Source: DASTBU01 sp035711845 (GTDB taxonomy: Bacteria; Acidobacteriota; Vicinamibacteria; Vicinamibacterales; 2-12-FULL-66-21). From it: a DNA stretch of 45,318 bases. The number at the start of each line of letters is the position of its first letter. Position 1 is the first letter of the stretch. The position numbers and the translations under genes were made by a program. Shown piece after piece: positions 25,054-32,972 of this stretch. Location: contig DASTBU010000149.1 of assembly GCA_035711845.1 (NCBI GenBank), positions 1 through 45,318 on the forward strand, written 5' to 3'. The notes beneath the pieces were generated by a model. The model did no database searches. It saw nothing but the letters and a program-made list of their open reading frames with translations, and was not told the origin of the DNA.

Positions 25054-25959
25054 ATGATTGAAGTCAAACGAATCCTCTGCCCTGTCGATTTTTCGGAGTT
25101 CTCGCGCCACGCGCTCGACTACGCGGTCGTGCTCGCCGGGTGGTACGAGTCCGAGATCACCGTGCTCCACGCCTTCTCGATGCCAATCGGGCTGCCGGTC
25201 GTGCCGTATGGCGGTCCCGTGCTCGTTGAACCGCCGGTGGCGACGCCTGCTCACCGCGCGGAGCTCCGGAAGTCGCTCGAGGAGTTCGTCAAACCTCTGG
25301 CCGTCAGCGGCCTCCGAATGTCCCTGCAGGTAGGCGAGGGCCCGGCCGTCGGTCAGATTCTGTCCCAGGCGGCGGCGATTTCCGCCGACTTGATTGTGCT
25401 CGGCACGCACGGCAGGTCCGGCTTCGAGCGCCTGCTGCTCGGGTCTGTCACCGAGAAGGTACTGCGCAAGGCGTCCTGCCCGGTTCTCACCGTTCCGCCA
25501 CGCGCGGAAGGGGCGGCCCCCTCGTTCAAGCGCATGCTGTGCGCCGTGGACTTCTCGGAGAGCTCCCTCCGCGCGCTGCAGTACGCGTTGTCGCTCGCGC
25601 AGGAGGCCGACGCTGAGCTCACGGTTGTGCACGTTCTCGAGATGTCGCCGGAGTCCCAGGATTTCGAGACGCCCGGCTTCAGTGTCCGCGACTACGCGGT
25701 GCGATTTGCCGCAACCGCGGGCGAGCGGCTTGCCGCCACGATTCCCGCCGAGGCGCGCCAATACTGCAAGGTCAAGGAAGTGGTGACAGTTGGAAAGGCG
25801 TATCGCGAGATCCTGCGGCTGTCGACAGAGCTCGAGGCCGATCTCGTCGTCATCGGTGTCCGTGGCCGCGGTGCGGCCGACCTGCTGGTGTTCGGTTCGA
25901 CCGCACAGCACGTGGTTCGAGCGGCGTCGTGTCCCGTGCTGACGCTGCGGTCCGCATGA
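25054..25959 (+). CDS. Tandem-domain universal stress protein
   Basis: 301 residues, two UspA domains in a row. Domain 1 starts VKRILCPVDFSEFSRHALDY and carries the ATP-binding motif GTHGRSGFERLLLGS (117-131). Domain 2 starts FKRMLCAVDFSESSLRALQY and carries GVRGRGAADLLVFGS (268-282). Both keep the Asp after the first strand and the G-x2-G-x9-G[ST] pattern, so ATP binding is expected. Double-Usp proteins are prominent in hypoxia and dormancy regulons. ATG 25054 fits the domain start; an ATG at 25015 would add 13 residues. The phosphoribosyltransferase gene follows at 13 bases. Confidence 0.93.
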   Translation: MIEVKRILCPVDFSEFSRHALDYAVVLAGWYESEITVLHAFSMPIGLPVVPYGGPVLVEPPVATPAHRAELRKSLEEFVKPLAVSGLRMSLQVGEGPAVGQILSQAAAISADLIVLGTHGRSGFERLLLGSVTEKVLRKASCPVLTVPPRAEGAAPSFKRMLCAVDFSESSLRALQYALSLAQEADAELTVVHVLEMSPESQDFETPGFSVRDYAVRFAATAGERLAATIPAEARQYCKVKEVVTVGKAYREILRLSTELEADLVVIGVRGRGAADLLVFGSTAQHVVRAASCPVLTLRSA

Positions 25960-25972
25960 AGTGGAGGATGCC

Positions 25973-26626
25973 ATGGTGTTCGAGAATCGCGCGCAGGCGG
26001 CACGCATGCTCGCCGCGCGCCTGCGGGCCTGGCGCGGGCAGCGACCTGTCGTCCTGGCCATCCCGCGCGGCGCCGTCCCGATGGGAAGAATCATCGCCGA
26101 CGATCTCCAGGGAGACCTCGACGTCGTCCTCGTCCGCAAGCTTCGCGCGCCGTTCAATCCGGAGCTCGCGATCGGGTCGATCGACGAGGCGGGCACGGTG
26201 TATCTCGACCCCGATACGACCGATCTCTGGGACGCGGACTACCTCGAGACGGAGAAGAAGGAGCAGCTCGGGATGCTGGCGTGGCGGCGGCGGATGTACG
26301 CTCCGGCCCGCGCGCCCATCGATGTCAGGGATCGCGTCGTCATCGTCATCGACGACGGGATCGCGACCGGCTCGACGATGATCGCGGCGCTGCGGGCCAT
26401 CAGCGTGCGGCATCCCGCCAGGCTGATTGCGGCAACCGGCGTGGCGCCCGCCGACACGCTCGAGCGCATCCGGCAGGAAGCCGATGAGGTCGTCTGCCTC
26501 GAGGTCCCGCGGGTGATGTTCGCCATCGGCAGCCACTTCCGCGACTTCGGCCAGGTGTCCGACGACGAGGTGGTGGAGCTGCTGGCCGCGGGCGCCGGGT
26601 CTGCGGCCGGGACGAGCGCCTCGTAG
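25973..26626 (+). CDS. Phosphoribosyltransferase family protein (second intact copy)
   Basis: 217 residues from ATG 25973 behind GTGGAGG. LAIPRGAVPMGRIIADDL, then DVVLVRKLRAPFNPELAIG, then an intact PRPP loop VVIVIDDGIATGST (122-135). Same subfamily as the gene at 18637. It is encoded 13 bases behind the universal stress protein and presumably co-expressed. The acceptor molecule is unknown. A remnant of another gene on the opposite strand begins ten bases after its stop. Confidence 0.88.
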   Translation: MVFENRAQAARMLAARLRAWRGQRPVVLAIPRGAVPMGRIIADDLQGDLDVVLVRKLRAPFNPELAIGSIDEAGTVYLDPDTTDLWDADYLETEKKEQLGMLAWRRRMYAPARAPIDVRDRVVIVIDDGIATGSTMIAALRAISVRHPARLIAATGVAPADTLERIRQEADEVVCLEVPRVMFAIGSHFRDFGQVSDDEVVELLAAGAGSAAGTSAS

Positions 26627-26636
26627 AGCCGGGGCG

Positions 26637-26861
26637 TCAGCCGGCCGCCCGCGTCCCGGCCGGGCCGTAATATCGCGCGCACTCGTCCTCATGGCCCGCG
26701 ACGACCCGCTGGCCGGGCGGACCGCGGGTTGCGGTCAGGACAGTGTGCTGGCGCTCACCGGCTCCATCGTCGCGGTAGAGCACGACCCAGTCGCGCGTCG
26801 TGCCGAGCCGGAGAGCGCGCGCCGTGGTGGAGAAGAGCGCGGTGTAGTAGCGGCCCCTGCG
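26637..26861 (-). pseudogene. C-terminal remnant of a helix-hairpin-helix protein
   Basis: A 74-codon open stretch with no start codon, closed upstream by an in-frame TAG (26862-26864) and ending at TGA. It reads GRYYTALFSTTARALRLG, then TRDWVVLYRDDG, then GQRVVAGHEDECARYYG. I recognise this as the conserved C-terminus of a bacterial family whose N-terminus is a PolX-like helix-hairpin-helix domain. The rest of the gene is missing: immediately upstream lies the small gene at 26886. This is a truncated gene, not an intact short one; the family identification is by memory. Confidence 0.6.
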
Positions 26862-26885
26862 CTAGCGTGAGGCGTGGCTCCCGAT

Positions 26886-27101
26886 TCACAGCGCGCGAAC
26901 GAACGCGCCGTCGCGGGTGCGCTTCAGAAATCCGGTGGCGATGAGCGCCTCGAGCAGCGCCGCACAGCCGGGCGCGTCGAGCCCCCAAAGCCGCTGGGCC
27001 TGTCGGGCTGTCAGCCGCAACCCGGGCATCTCCAGGAACTCGCCCCGGATTCGCTGCAGGGGGTCGGTGGGTCCTGTGGTTTCAACGGCGGAAGCACTCA
27101 T
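26886..27101 (-). CDS. Small winged-helix-like protein
   Basis: 71 residues. DPLQRIRGEFLEMPGLRLTA, then QAQRLWGL, then ALLEALIATGFLKRTRDGAFVR: a compact helix-turn-helix/winged-helix pattern, with a wing ending in a G-x-F-V-R strand. I have seen such short proteins repeatedly in Acidobacteria and related genomes, but no function is known to me. ATG start; no strong ribosome-binding site. It lies between a gene remnant and a long gap. Confidence 0.6.
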   Translation of the reverse strand: MSASAVETTGPTDPLQRIRGEFLEMPGLRLTARQAQRLWGLDAPGCAALLEALIATGFLKRTRDGAFVRAL

Positions 27102-27410
27102 CGGTCATCCTTGAATCCGGTTGCGTGCTGGTCCGGCGACCGCAAGGTCCGGCGTACCCGAGCCATCGAATCAGCGACAGCGAGGCAATCACGATGCCAG
27201 CGCCGCGACGGCTGTCGAGCCGTGTGCGAGCGGTGCTGTTGAGAAAGAAGCCGCGTTCGGTCGGGGAATTTTTCACGGGCCTGTGGGATTTCTTCCGCGC
27301 CGATCGCGCAGGTCCGGGCCGAACAGGCGCTCAGGCTGGCACTCACGTTGCGAATGAAAGCCAGACGGGCCGTCGAGCCTTATCGACATCCGACGCGACA
27401 GGGGGACTCC
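27102..27410. other. Gap upstream of the dihydroorotate-dehydrogenase-like gene
   Basis: 309 bases between divergent genes. Frames are open on the plus strand (for example one reading KKPRSVGEFFTGLWDFFRAD) but I recognise no family and no ribosome-binding site. GGGGGA before 27411 is the start signal of the next gene. Confidence 0.5.
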
Positions 27411-28403
27411 ATGACACTTGCGACAACATACCTGGGGTTGAAGCTTGCGCATCCGTTCATGTTGGGTGCTTCTCCCCTGACAGCGGACCTGGACAACGTC
27501 CGGCGCGTCGAGGATGGCGGGTGCGCCGCCGTGGTGATGCACTCGCTCTTCGAAGAGCAGATAGGGGACGGCAGCGCCCGGCAGCTTGCGGCGCTCGAAG
27601 CGGCAGGCAGGGATTTCGCCGCCGGCTTCGCGCACTTTCCGCTGGCCGAGGCGGTTCCCCATGATCCGGAGCACTACCTCGAGCAGATCCGTCGCATCAA
27701 GGAGGCCGTGTCGATTCCGTTGATCGGTTCGCTCAACGGGTCCGGACCTGACGGCTGGCTGCGCTTCGCGCCGCTCATTGAGCAGGCCGGGGCCGATGCC
27801 CTGGAATTGAATGTGTACTACCTGCCGACCGCACTCGAGGATTCCGCGGCCGGCATCGAGGAGCGCATCGAGAGCGTCGTCAGAAGCCTGCGGTCCACGA
27901 TTCGCATTCCGCTTGCGGTCAAGTTGACCCCGTTCTACACGGGCTTCGCGAACTTCGCTCTGCGGCTCGAGGCGGCCGGCGCCGATGGGCTGGTGCTCTT
28001 CAACAGGTTCTATCACCCCGACATCGACGTCGAGACGCTGCAGATGCTTCCCAACCTGCGGCTGTCCACCAGCGCAGAGCTCCAGCTCCGGCTGCACTGG
28101 ATCGCGACGCTGTCGGAGAAGATTCGAACATCACTGGCGGTCACCGGCGGAGTGCACACCGCGCTCGATGGACTCAAGGCGCTGCTCAGCGGGGCGCATG
28201 CCGTGCAGATGGTGTCTGCCGTTTTGCAGCAGGGACCGAAGCATTTCAAAACGATGGAGGACGGCGTTCGTTACTGGATGACGAGGCACCGGTTCGACAC
28301 AATCGACGCGTTCCGGGGGCGGGCGAACCTGACGCATCGGGCCGATCCCGACGAGTTCGAGCGCTCCGCATACCGGCGCGTGCTGCAGACATGGAATAGC
28401 TGA
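27411..28403 (+). CDS. Dihydroorotate-dehydrogenase-like protein
   Basis: 330 residues, an FMN TIM barrel. It opens TTYLGLKLAHPFMLGASPLT, with VVMHSLFEEQI in place of the usual early loop. It contains IPLIGSLNGSGPDGWLRFAP, ALELNVYYLP, AVKLTPFYTGFANFA and the phosphate-binding end LAVTGGVHTALDGLKALLSGAHAVQMVSA. This subgroup is often annotated 'dihydroorotate dehydrogenase-like' and lies outside pyr operons. It is often found next to pyruvate:ferredoxin oxidoreductase genes, absent here. The reaction is uncertain. Start at 27411 is supported by GGGGGA. Confidence 0.85.
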   Translation: MTLATTYLGLKLAHPFMLGASPLTADLDNVRRVEDGGCAAVVMHSLFEEQIGDGSARQLAALEAAGRDFAAGFAHFPLAEAVPHDPEHYLEQIRRIKEAVSIPLIGSLNGSGPDGWLRFAPLIEQAGADALELNVYYLPTALEDSAAGIEERIESVVRSLRSTIRIPLAVKLTPFYTGFANFALRLEAAGADGLVLFNRFYHPDIDVETLQMLPNLRLSTSAELQLRLHWIATLSEKIRTSLAVTGGVHTALDGLKALLSGAHAVQMVSAVLQQGPKHFKTMEDGVRYWMTRHRFDTIDAFRGRANLTHRADPDEFERSAYRRVLQTWNS

Positions 28404-28530
28404 CACGCGGATCTGGCGAATTCCCGACAGCGGTTTATCGTCAGTTGTTACGGCCTTGCCAACCAGCGTTCGGCGACAGCGCGCACCACAGAGGGCATCG
28501 ACCTCGTCAGCGTGCGCTGGAGGAACCGCC

Positions 28531-29163
28531 ATGGCGGAGTCCGAAGACCGAGTCTTCACCACGGAGCTCATCTGGGATACCGGGACCGATGGAACAGCCA
28601 TCCCGAGAGAACTGCCGCTTCGTGCGACTCCGCTGCAGGTCGGCCCCGAGGGCGGCTGGCTTCCGGTCCACCTGATGGCGGCTGCCGCGGCGGGTAGTTT
28701 CATGAGCTCCCTGCTGCGCCTGGCGGCAGAGGCCGGCCTCTGTGTGCTCGGGTTCGTGTCCAATTCCAGGCTCCGAATCCCAGGGGATCCCTCCGAGCGG
28801 CCGACCCTCGCGCTCGAGCCGTGCATAGTCGTCGCATCGGAGCAGGAGGTCGAACGGATGCGGGAGCTTTGCGAGCAGGCGGTGCAGGACTCCGACATGT
28901 GCCGCATGCTCGAAGATCGCGTCGATCTGGAGCCGGACATCCAGGTGCTGGCGGGCCGACGAGGCCGGCAGACCGTGACCATCGCGCTGCCCGCCGCCTC
29001 CAGCCAGACCGGGTCAGCGCCCGAGATCTCCCTTCGTGACTACTATCGTCGCCCGGCCGTCCGGGACCGCATCGTCGAGTACTGCGGCGGGCACGGCGGC
29101 CGCGATGTGACGTGCGTCTTTCTGGGCGGCATCATCCCGGATGACCCTTCGGCGACGGCCTGA
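28531..29163 (+). CDS. OsmC-like protein running into the start of a primase-like frame
   Basis: 210 residues. Residues 1-140 follow the OsmC fold: HLMAAAAAGSFMSSLLRLAAEAGL is the central helix, and DSDMCRMLEDRVDLEPDIQV holds the second conserved Cys (124). The first active-site Cys of OsmC peroxidases is missing (Gly/Ser/Phe in its place), so peroxidase activity is doubtful. After a linker, residues 166-206 (ISLRDYYRRPAVRDRIVEYC and on) belong to a different domain that continues in another frame after position 29147. Either the ancestral genes were separate or this was a fusion. Start at 28531 has GGAGGA upstream. Confidence 0.6.
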   Translation: MAESEDRVFTTELIWDTGTDGTAIPRELPLRATPLQVGPEGGWLPVHLMAAAAAGSFMSSLLRLAAEAGLCVLGFVSNSRLRIPGDPSERPTLALEPCIVVASEQEVERMRELCEQAVQDSDMCRMLEDRVDLEPDIQVLAGRRGRQTVTIALPAASSQTGSAPEISLRDYYRRPAVRDRIVEYCGGHGGRDVTCVFLGGIIPDDPSATA

Positions 29164-30437
29164 GCGAGTCCCTCGTGTTCCCGCCCGAGGACCTCGTCCG
29201 GTTGCTCGAGGCTGGCGCCGACATCTCGCGATCCACTTGGGACCTGGACAGCCTCCTGGTCCATCTCGATATCGACTATCAGAACGTGGACAAGCCCGCC
29301 GCGCCGTTCGCTCACCCGGGCGACGTGTTCCTGAAGCTGGAACCGGTTCGAGCGGCGGTTCAGGCGATCTTCGACGAGCTCGGTCTACCGATGCTCGTGA
29401 TCATGACCGGGCGTGGCTATCACTTCACGAGCCGTATTCCTCTCGCCAGTCCCCTGGTCACGAAGCTCGCGGGGCTGGCGCCACTCCCGTCATGGTTTTC
29501 GACCTGCTCGACGCGCCGTCCTGCATGGACAAGGCAGATCATCACGGAGGAACATGCCCGCGCGTACAACGGGATGGGGCTCCTCATCGAGCATGTCGCG
29601 CATCTGGGGTTGCAGCGGAGCGCCGCGCGCAGCCGTATACCCGTCGTGCTGAACGGGACCGTCGTTGGACCTGACGTGTACGGGAGGGAATGCACATCGC
29701 TGGACCTCTCCTACGCGGGAGACCCGCTCGACATCCGCCATCTCCGAGTGGCATTCGGCGCATACCAGACCCATCGGCTCCGGGACGACATCACGGCGCA
29801 CCCGGCGATCTGCACGTTGCCTCCGCTCGTTGCGGTCCCGCTTGGGGCCGGACCGTCATGGAGATGCTCGATCGGGGGCGCGAGCCCGGGGCAGCCGCCG
29901 AGTTCGCCGCGCGAACGTCGGCGGAAATCCCGATTGCAACCGCCGGGGTCGGGAAGCTGCTCGAGTCGTACCTCGGGTCCCCCCTGGTGCGGTTTCATCG
30001 CGACTTCTACGAGACGTGCCCGCACGAGCCGGAGCGCTGGGCGGAAACCTACGATCGTCTCGATCTCACGTCCATGATTCCATGTGTTGGCGAAGCGCTG
30101 ATGAGACCCAACGATCTCCTGCTGAATCCGGAGCACCTGCAGCACCGTGACGCGCTATCTGATGGCGTGCGGGTGGCATCCGAGACACATCGCCGGACTG
30201 GTGCATTCGCGATACGCGCGCGACTTCGAGTGGGGCGCACGCTGGACGCGGATGGACCGCCAGGCTCGAGCCGAATTCGACGTGCGCGTCTTCGCCGGGA
30301 TGGTGGAGACAGGTCTGGACCAGGGCATCGACTTCAACTGCCGATCGGCGCAGGGGAAGGGGCTCTGCCCGGGCGTGGAGTGCACGCACGATCTGCGGCA
30401 CGACCGCCAAACGCTTCTCGGACGGGTGAGGGCATGA
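29026..30437 (+). pseudogene. Frameshifted gene with archaeo-eukaryotic-primase-like motifs
   Basis: Continuous protein homology is spread over three frames: frame 1 to about 29147, frame 3 to about 29845, frame 2 to about 30143, and frame 3 again to 30437. The joined product has LLVHLDIDYQN (DxD), VIMTGRGYHFTSRIPL (GRGxH, as in LigD-type polymerase domains) and TSLDLSYAGDPLDIRHLRVA (third Asp). The C-terminal piece is helical, with a FNCRSAQGKGLCPGVECTHD cysteine cluster. These match the three catalytic motifs of archaeo-eukaryotic primases. The junctions imply two one-base losses and one extra C near 30144. Decay is likely, sequencing error possible. I cannot name the family. Confidence 0.55.
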
Positions 30438-31240
30438 GCTGGCGCATCGGGATGTCCACCGGATGCTGCCTCGACAAGCCCATTCTCCAAGTCCTCGACG
30501 CCATGTAGGATTCTGCGATCCGCGGCGTCGAGATTGGCACGCCTCCCCGGCATTTCGACTTGTGGCGGCACGCCGAGGTTGCGGCCGTGAAGGAGCGGCT
30601 CGGCAGATACCACATCGCACCCATCTCGATACACGCCCCGTTCGGCGGGCTGCTGGACCTCACCGATCCGAACGTCCATCACCGGCATGCAGCCATCGGC
30701 GCCGTCCTCACGGCAGCCACCGCCTTGCGCGAGCTCGGCGGGTCGCTTGTGGTCGTGCACGCGAGCGACGTGACACGCAACCCGTCGGACGTGGAACAGC
30801 GGCTGGAGAACTGCACGGGAGCCCTGCAGGTCCTGGGCCGCGCGTGCGAGCAGATGCAGATGGTGCTGACGCTCGAGACCCCTCTCCCGCACCTGGTGGG
30901 TGGCCATCCCGACGAGTTCAAATGGATCCTCGACCGGCTCGGCCCGAAGGTGGCTGTGTGCCTGGACACCAGCCATTCGACCCTCGGCCATCACTGGCGA
31001 CGCTTCGTCGAGGTCGCCGGCGAACGCGTCGAGCACGTTCATGCCAGCGATCACCACGGCCATCGCGACGACCACCTGCCGCCGGGGGATGGCTCCATCA
31101 ACTGGCGCGAGATTGCCGGCGGCCTCGAGCAGATCGGATTCGACGGCTGGATCATGCTCGAGCTGTCGTGCCCGAACGGTTCTTCGCTCGAGAGCCACTT
31201 CGCGCACGCCATGGGCCAGACCGCGCGGGTCCTGGCCTGA
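30434..31240 (+). pseudogene. Xylose-isomerase-like TIM-barrel gene with an in-frame TAG
   Basis: The frame starts at ATG 30434 (overlapping the previous stop) and reads MSWRIGMSTGCCLDKPILQV, but TAG at 30506-30508 interrupts at codon 25. The same frame then continues without a break: IRGVEIGTPPRHFDLWRH, PISIHAPFGGLLDLTDPN, LVVVHASDVTRNPSDVEQRL, LTLETPLPH, VAVCLDTSHSTLGHHW, HVHASDHHGHRDDHLPPG. The metal-binding Glu, Asp and His residues of sugar-phosphate isomerase/epimerase barrels are present. One base change explains the stop. Reinitiation at TTG 30560 would lose the first strand. The full product would be about 268 residues. Confidence 0.75.
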
Positions 31241-31287
31241 TCGACTGTCGCCGCCGATTCCCTCACGCAACTGATCCGCCGCGCCGC

Positions 31288-32271
31288 TCAGCGCGCGTCC
31301 GAGCCAGAACCCGCGGACGCGCCTCGTGCGCGCGCTGCCGCGTACAAATCCTGCAGGGACTCGCCTCCATGCAACCGCCGGATGCCCTCGGCCAGCATCG
31401 GCGCCAGGCTGCAGACGTCAAGGGGCAGCCGGTTCTGCCGCGGCATCACGGTATTGGTCGTGAACACCCGCTGGATGCCCATCGGCGTGAGGATCTCGTC
31501 GGCGCGTCCCACGAAGAGCCCGTGGGTGACGACCACGGTGCTCGGCGACCGGGCGCCGGCGGAAAAGGCGGCGTTGAGCGCCGCTTCGATCGTGGCGCCG
31601 GTGCTCAGCATGTCGTCGACGACGATCGGCGAGCGGCCCTTCACGTCGCCGACGACCTGCTGGACGGTCACCTCGCGCCCGCTGACGCGCGTCTTGTGGA
31701 CGATGGCCATCGGCAGGTCGAGCAGGCCCGCGTAGCTCCGCGCCAGCTTCACCGCCCCGAGATCGGGTGCCACCACGATCGACGTGTCGTCTACCAGCGG
31801 CCGCACCGCGTCGGCGAGCAGCGGGACCGCGCTCAGATGCTCGATCGGGATCGAGAAGAAACCCTCGATGGCCGGCGTGTGCAGGTCGACGGCCACGAGC
31901 CGGCCGATGGCCCCCGACTGCAGCACGTCGGCCACCACGCGGCCGCCGAGCGCCTGCCGCCGGCTGCCCCGCCGATCCTGACGGGCGTAGCCGAAATAAG
32001 GGACGAGGGCGGTGATACGCTCGGCGCCGGCGCGATGGCAGGCGTCGGCGAGCAGCATCAGCTCGAACGCGTGCTTCTCGACAGGCGGGCTCGTGGACTG
32101 GACAAGGTAGACGTCGTGCCCGCGAACGCTCTGCTCGAGCTCGACGCCAAGCTCCCCGTCCGGGAACGTCTGAATCGTGCATGCGCCCGGCTGGATCCCC
32201 AGGTCCTGGGTGATGTCCGCGGCCAGTTCCTGGCTCGCCGTTCCGGCAAACACGCTGAGGCCGGTCTTCAT
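31288..32271 (-). CDS. prs: Ribose-phosphate pyrophosphokinase (PRPP synthetase)
   Basis: 327 residues. It makes PRPP from ribose 5-phosphate and ATP. TFPDGELGVEL (35-45), the ATP-binding loop PYFGYARQDRRGSRRQAL (91-108), VDLHTPAIEGFF (128-139) and the PRPP loop IVVDDMLSTGATIEAA (216-231) are all intact. Class I-like sequence with an Ala/Gly/Ser-rich tail. Its position among three phosphoribosyltransferase-type genes may not be accidental: the window supplies both PRPP and PRPP users. Not next to glmU or other usual partners, so probably a second prs copy (inference). Confidence 0.9.
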   Translation of the reverse strand: MKTGLSVFAGTASQELAADITQDLGIQPGACTIQTFPDGELGVELEQSVRGHDVYLVQSTSPPVEKHAFELMLLADACHRAGAERITALVPYFGYARQDRRGSRRQALGGRVVADVLQSGAIGRLVAVDLHTPAIEGFFSIPIEHLSAVPLLADAVRPLVDDTSIVVAPDLGAVKLARSYAGLLDLPMAIVHKTRVSGREVTVQQVVGDVKGRSPIVVDDMLSTGATIEAALNAAFSAGARSPSTVVVTHGLFVGRADEILTPMGIQRVFTTNTVMPRQNRLPLDVCSLAPMLAEGIRRLHGGESLQDLYAAARARGASAGSGSDAR

Positions 32272-32341
32272 GGCTCCTCCTCGACTTCAGTTCCACCGGA
32301 TCGTCCAACGCCGCTCGTCGGCGGCGACTCGGGTCCGAATG

Positions 32342-32520
32342 TCAGATGCCCGGCAGCTCGTCGAAGCCATCGCCGGGCGCGGCGAGCTGCGCCGCCGGCT
32401 CCCCGAGCGTTTCCATCGCCCGCGGCGCCGTGCGGTACGCGCGGATGCGAAACGGGTTCGCCCCCTGGATCTGGAGCAGGTCCCCTCGTCGAAGATCTTC
32501 GCGATGTCGACATTCTCCAT
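32342..32520 (-). pseudogene. N-terminal remnant of a PolX-type helix-hairpin-helix protein
   Basis: Starts MENVDIAKIFDEG in one frame, then continues in another as DLLQIQGANPFRIRAYRTAP and FDELPGI, followed at once by a stop. This is the first about 55 residues of DNA polymerase X (PolX) and its relatives, where the text normally runs DEVADLLQIQGANPF. The frame change fits a small deletion at about 32479-32482. The polymerase palm and PHP domains are absent. With the C-terminal remnant at 26637, it shows that genes of this type have been lost here. Confidence 0.65.
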
Positions 32521-32972
32521 CGGTCGCGCTCCTCGGTGGCCTTCTCACCCGGGCCTGCAAGGAGCATGCAGCAGGCCAGGAACGGCGCCTGCGCGATGAG
32601 TCCGCCTGCCGATACGACTTCGGTGAAGGCCTGACGTCGCGATCGTCGTGTTGTTCGTGGCTCCGTCAGCATTGTCGCGCGAGTGGATCGGGAAGGCATT
32701 CACACTCCACGACACACCGCGCGTGCCACAGGCCATCCCCCTCCCGCTTCACGCTGAGCGCCGTGCAGGCGCGCTTGACCTCGACCGCGGGCTGATGCCG
32801 TCCCGGTTCGACCTCTTCTCCGGTCGCCACAGCTGTCAGGCCCTGGATTTCACGATGTCCACGATGTCACGATGGACTCTTTTCTCGAGCGAAATGCATC
32901 GTGTTCATCGGTCCATCGTGTTCGTCCTGTATGGCAGTAGCCGTAGCTCGTGATCCGTCGTTGGCCGCGATT
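32521..32972. other. Gap with a cluster of CACGATG words and their inverse
   Basis: 452 bases without a recognisable gene, between two minus-strand genes. At 32849-32876 the word CACGATG(TC) occurs three times; at 32894-32924 its reverse complement CATCGTG occurs in similar spacing, so the cluster can fold into an imperfect hairpin. The unit differs from the other word repeats in the window. The remainder of the gap holds nothing I recognise. Confidence 0.6.
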
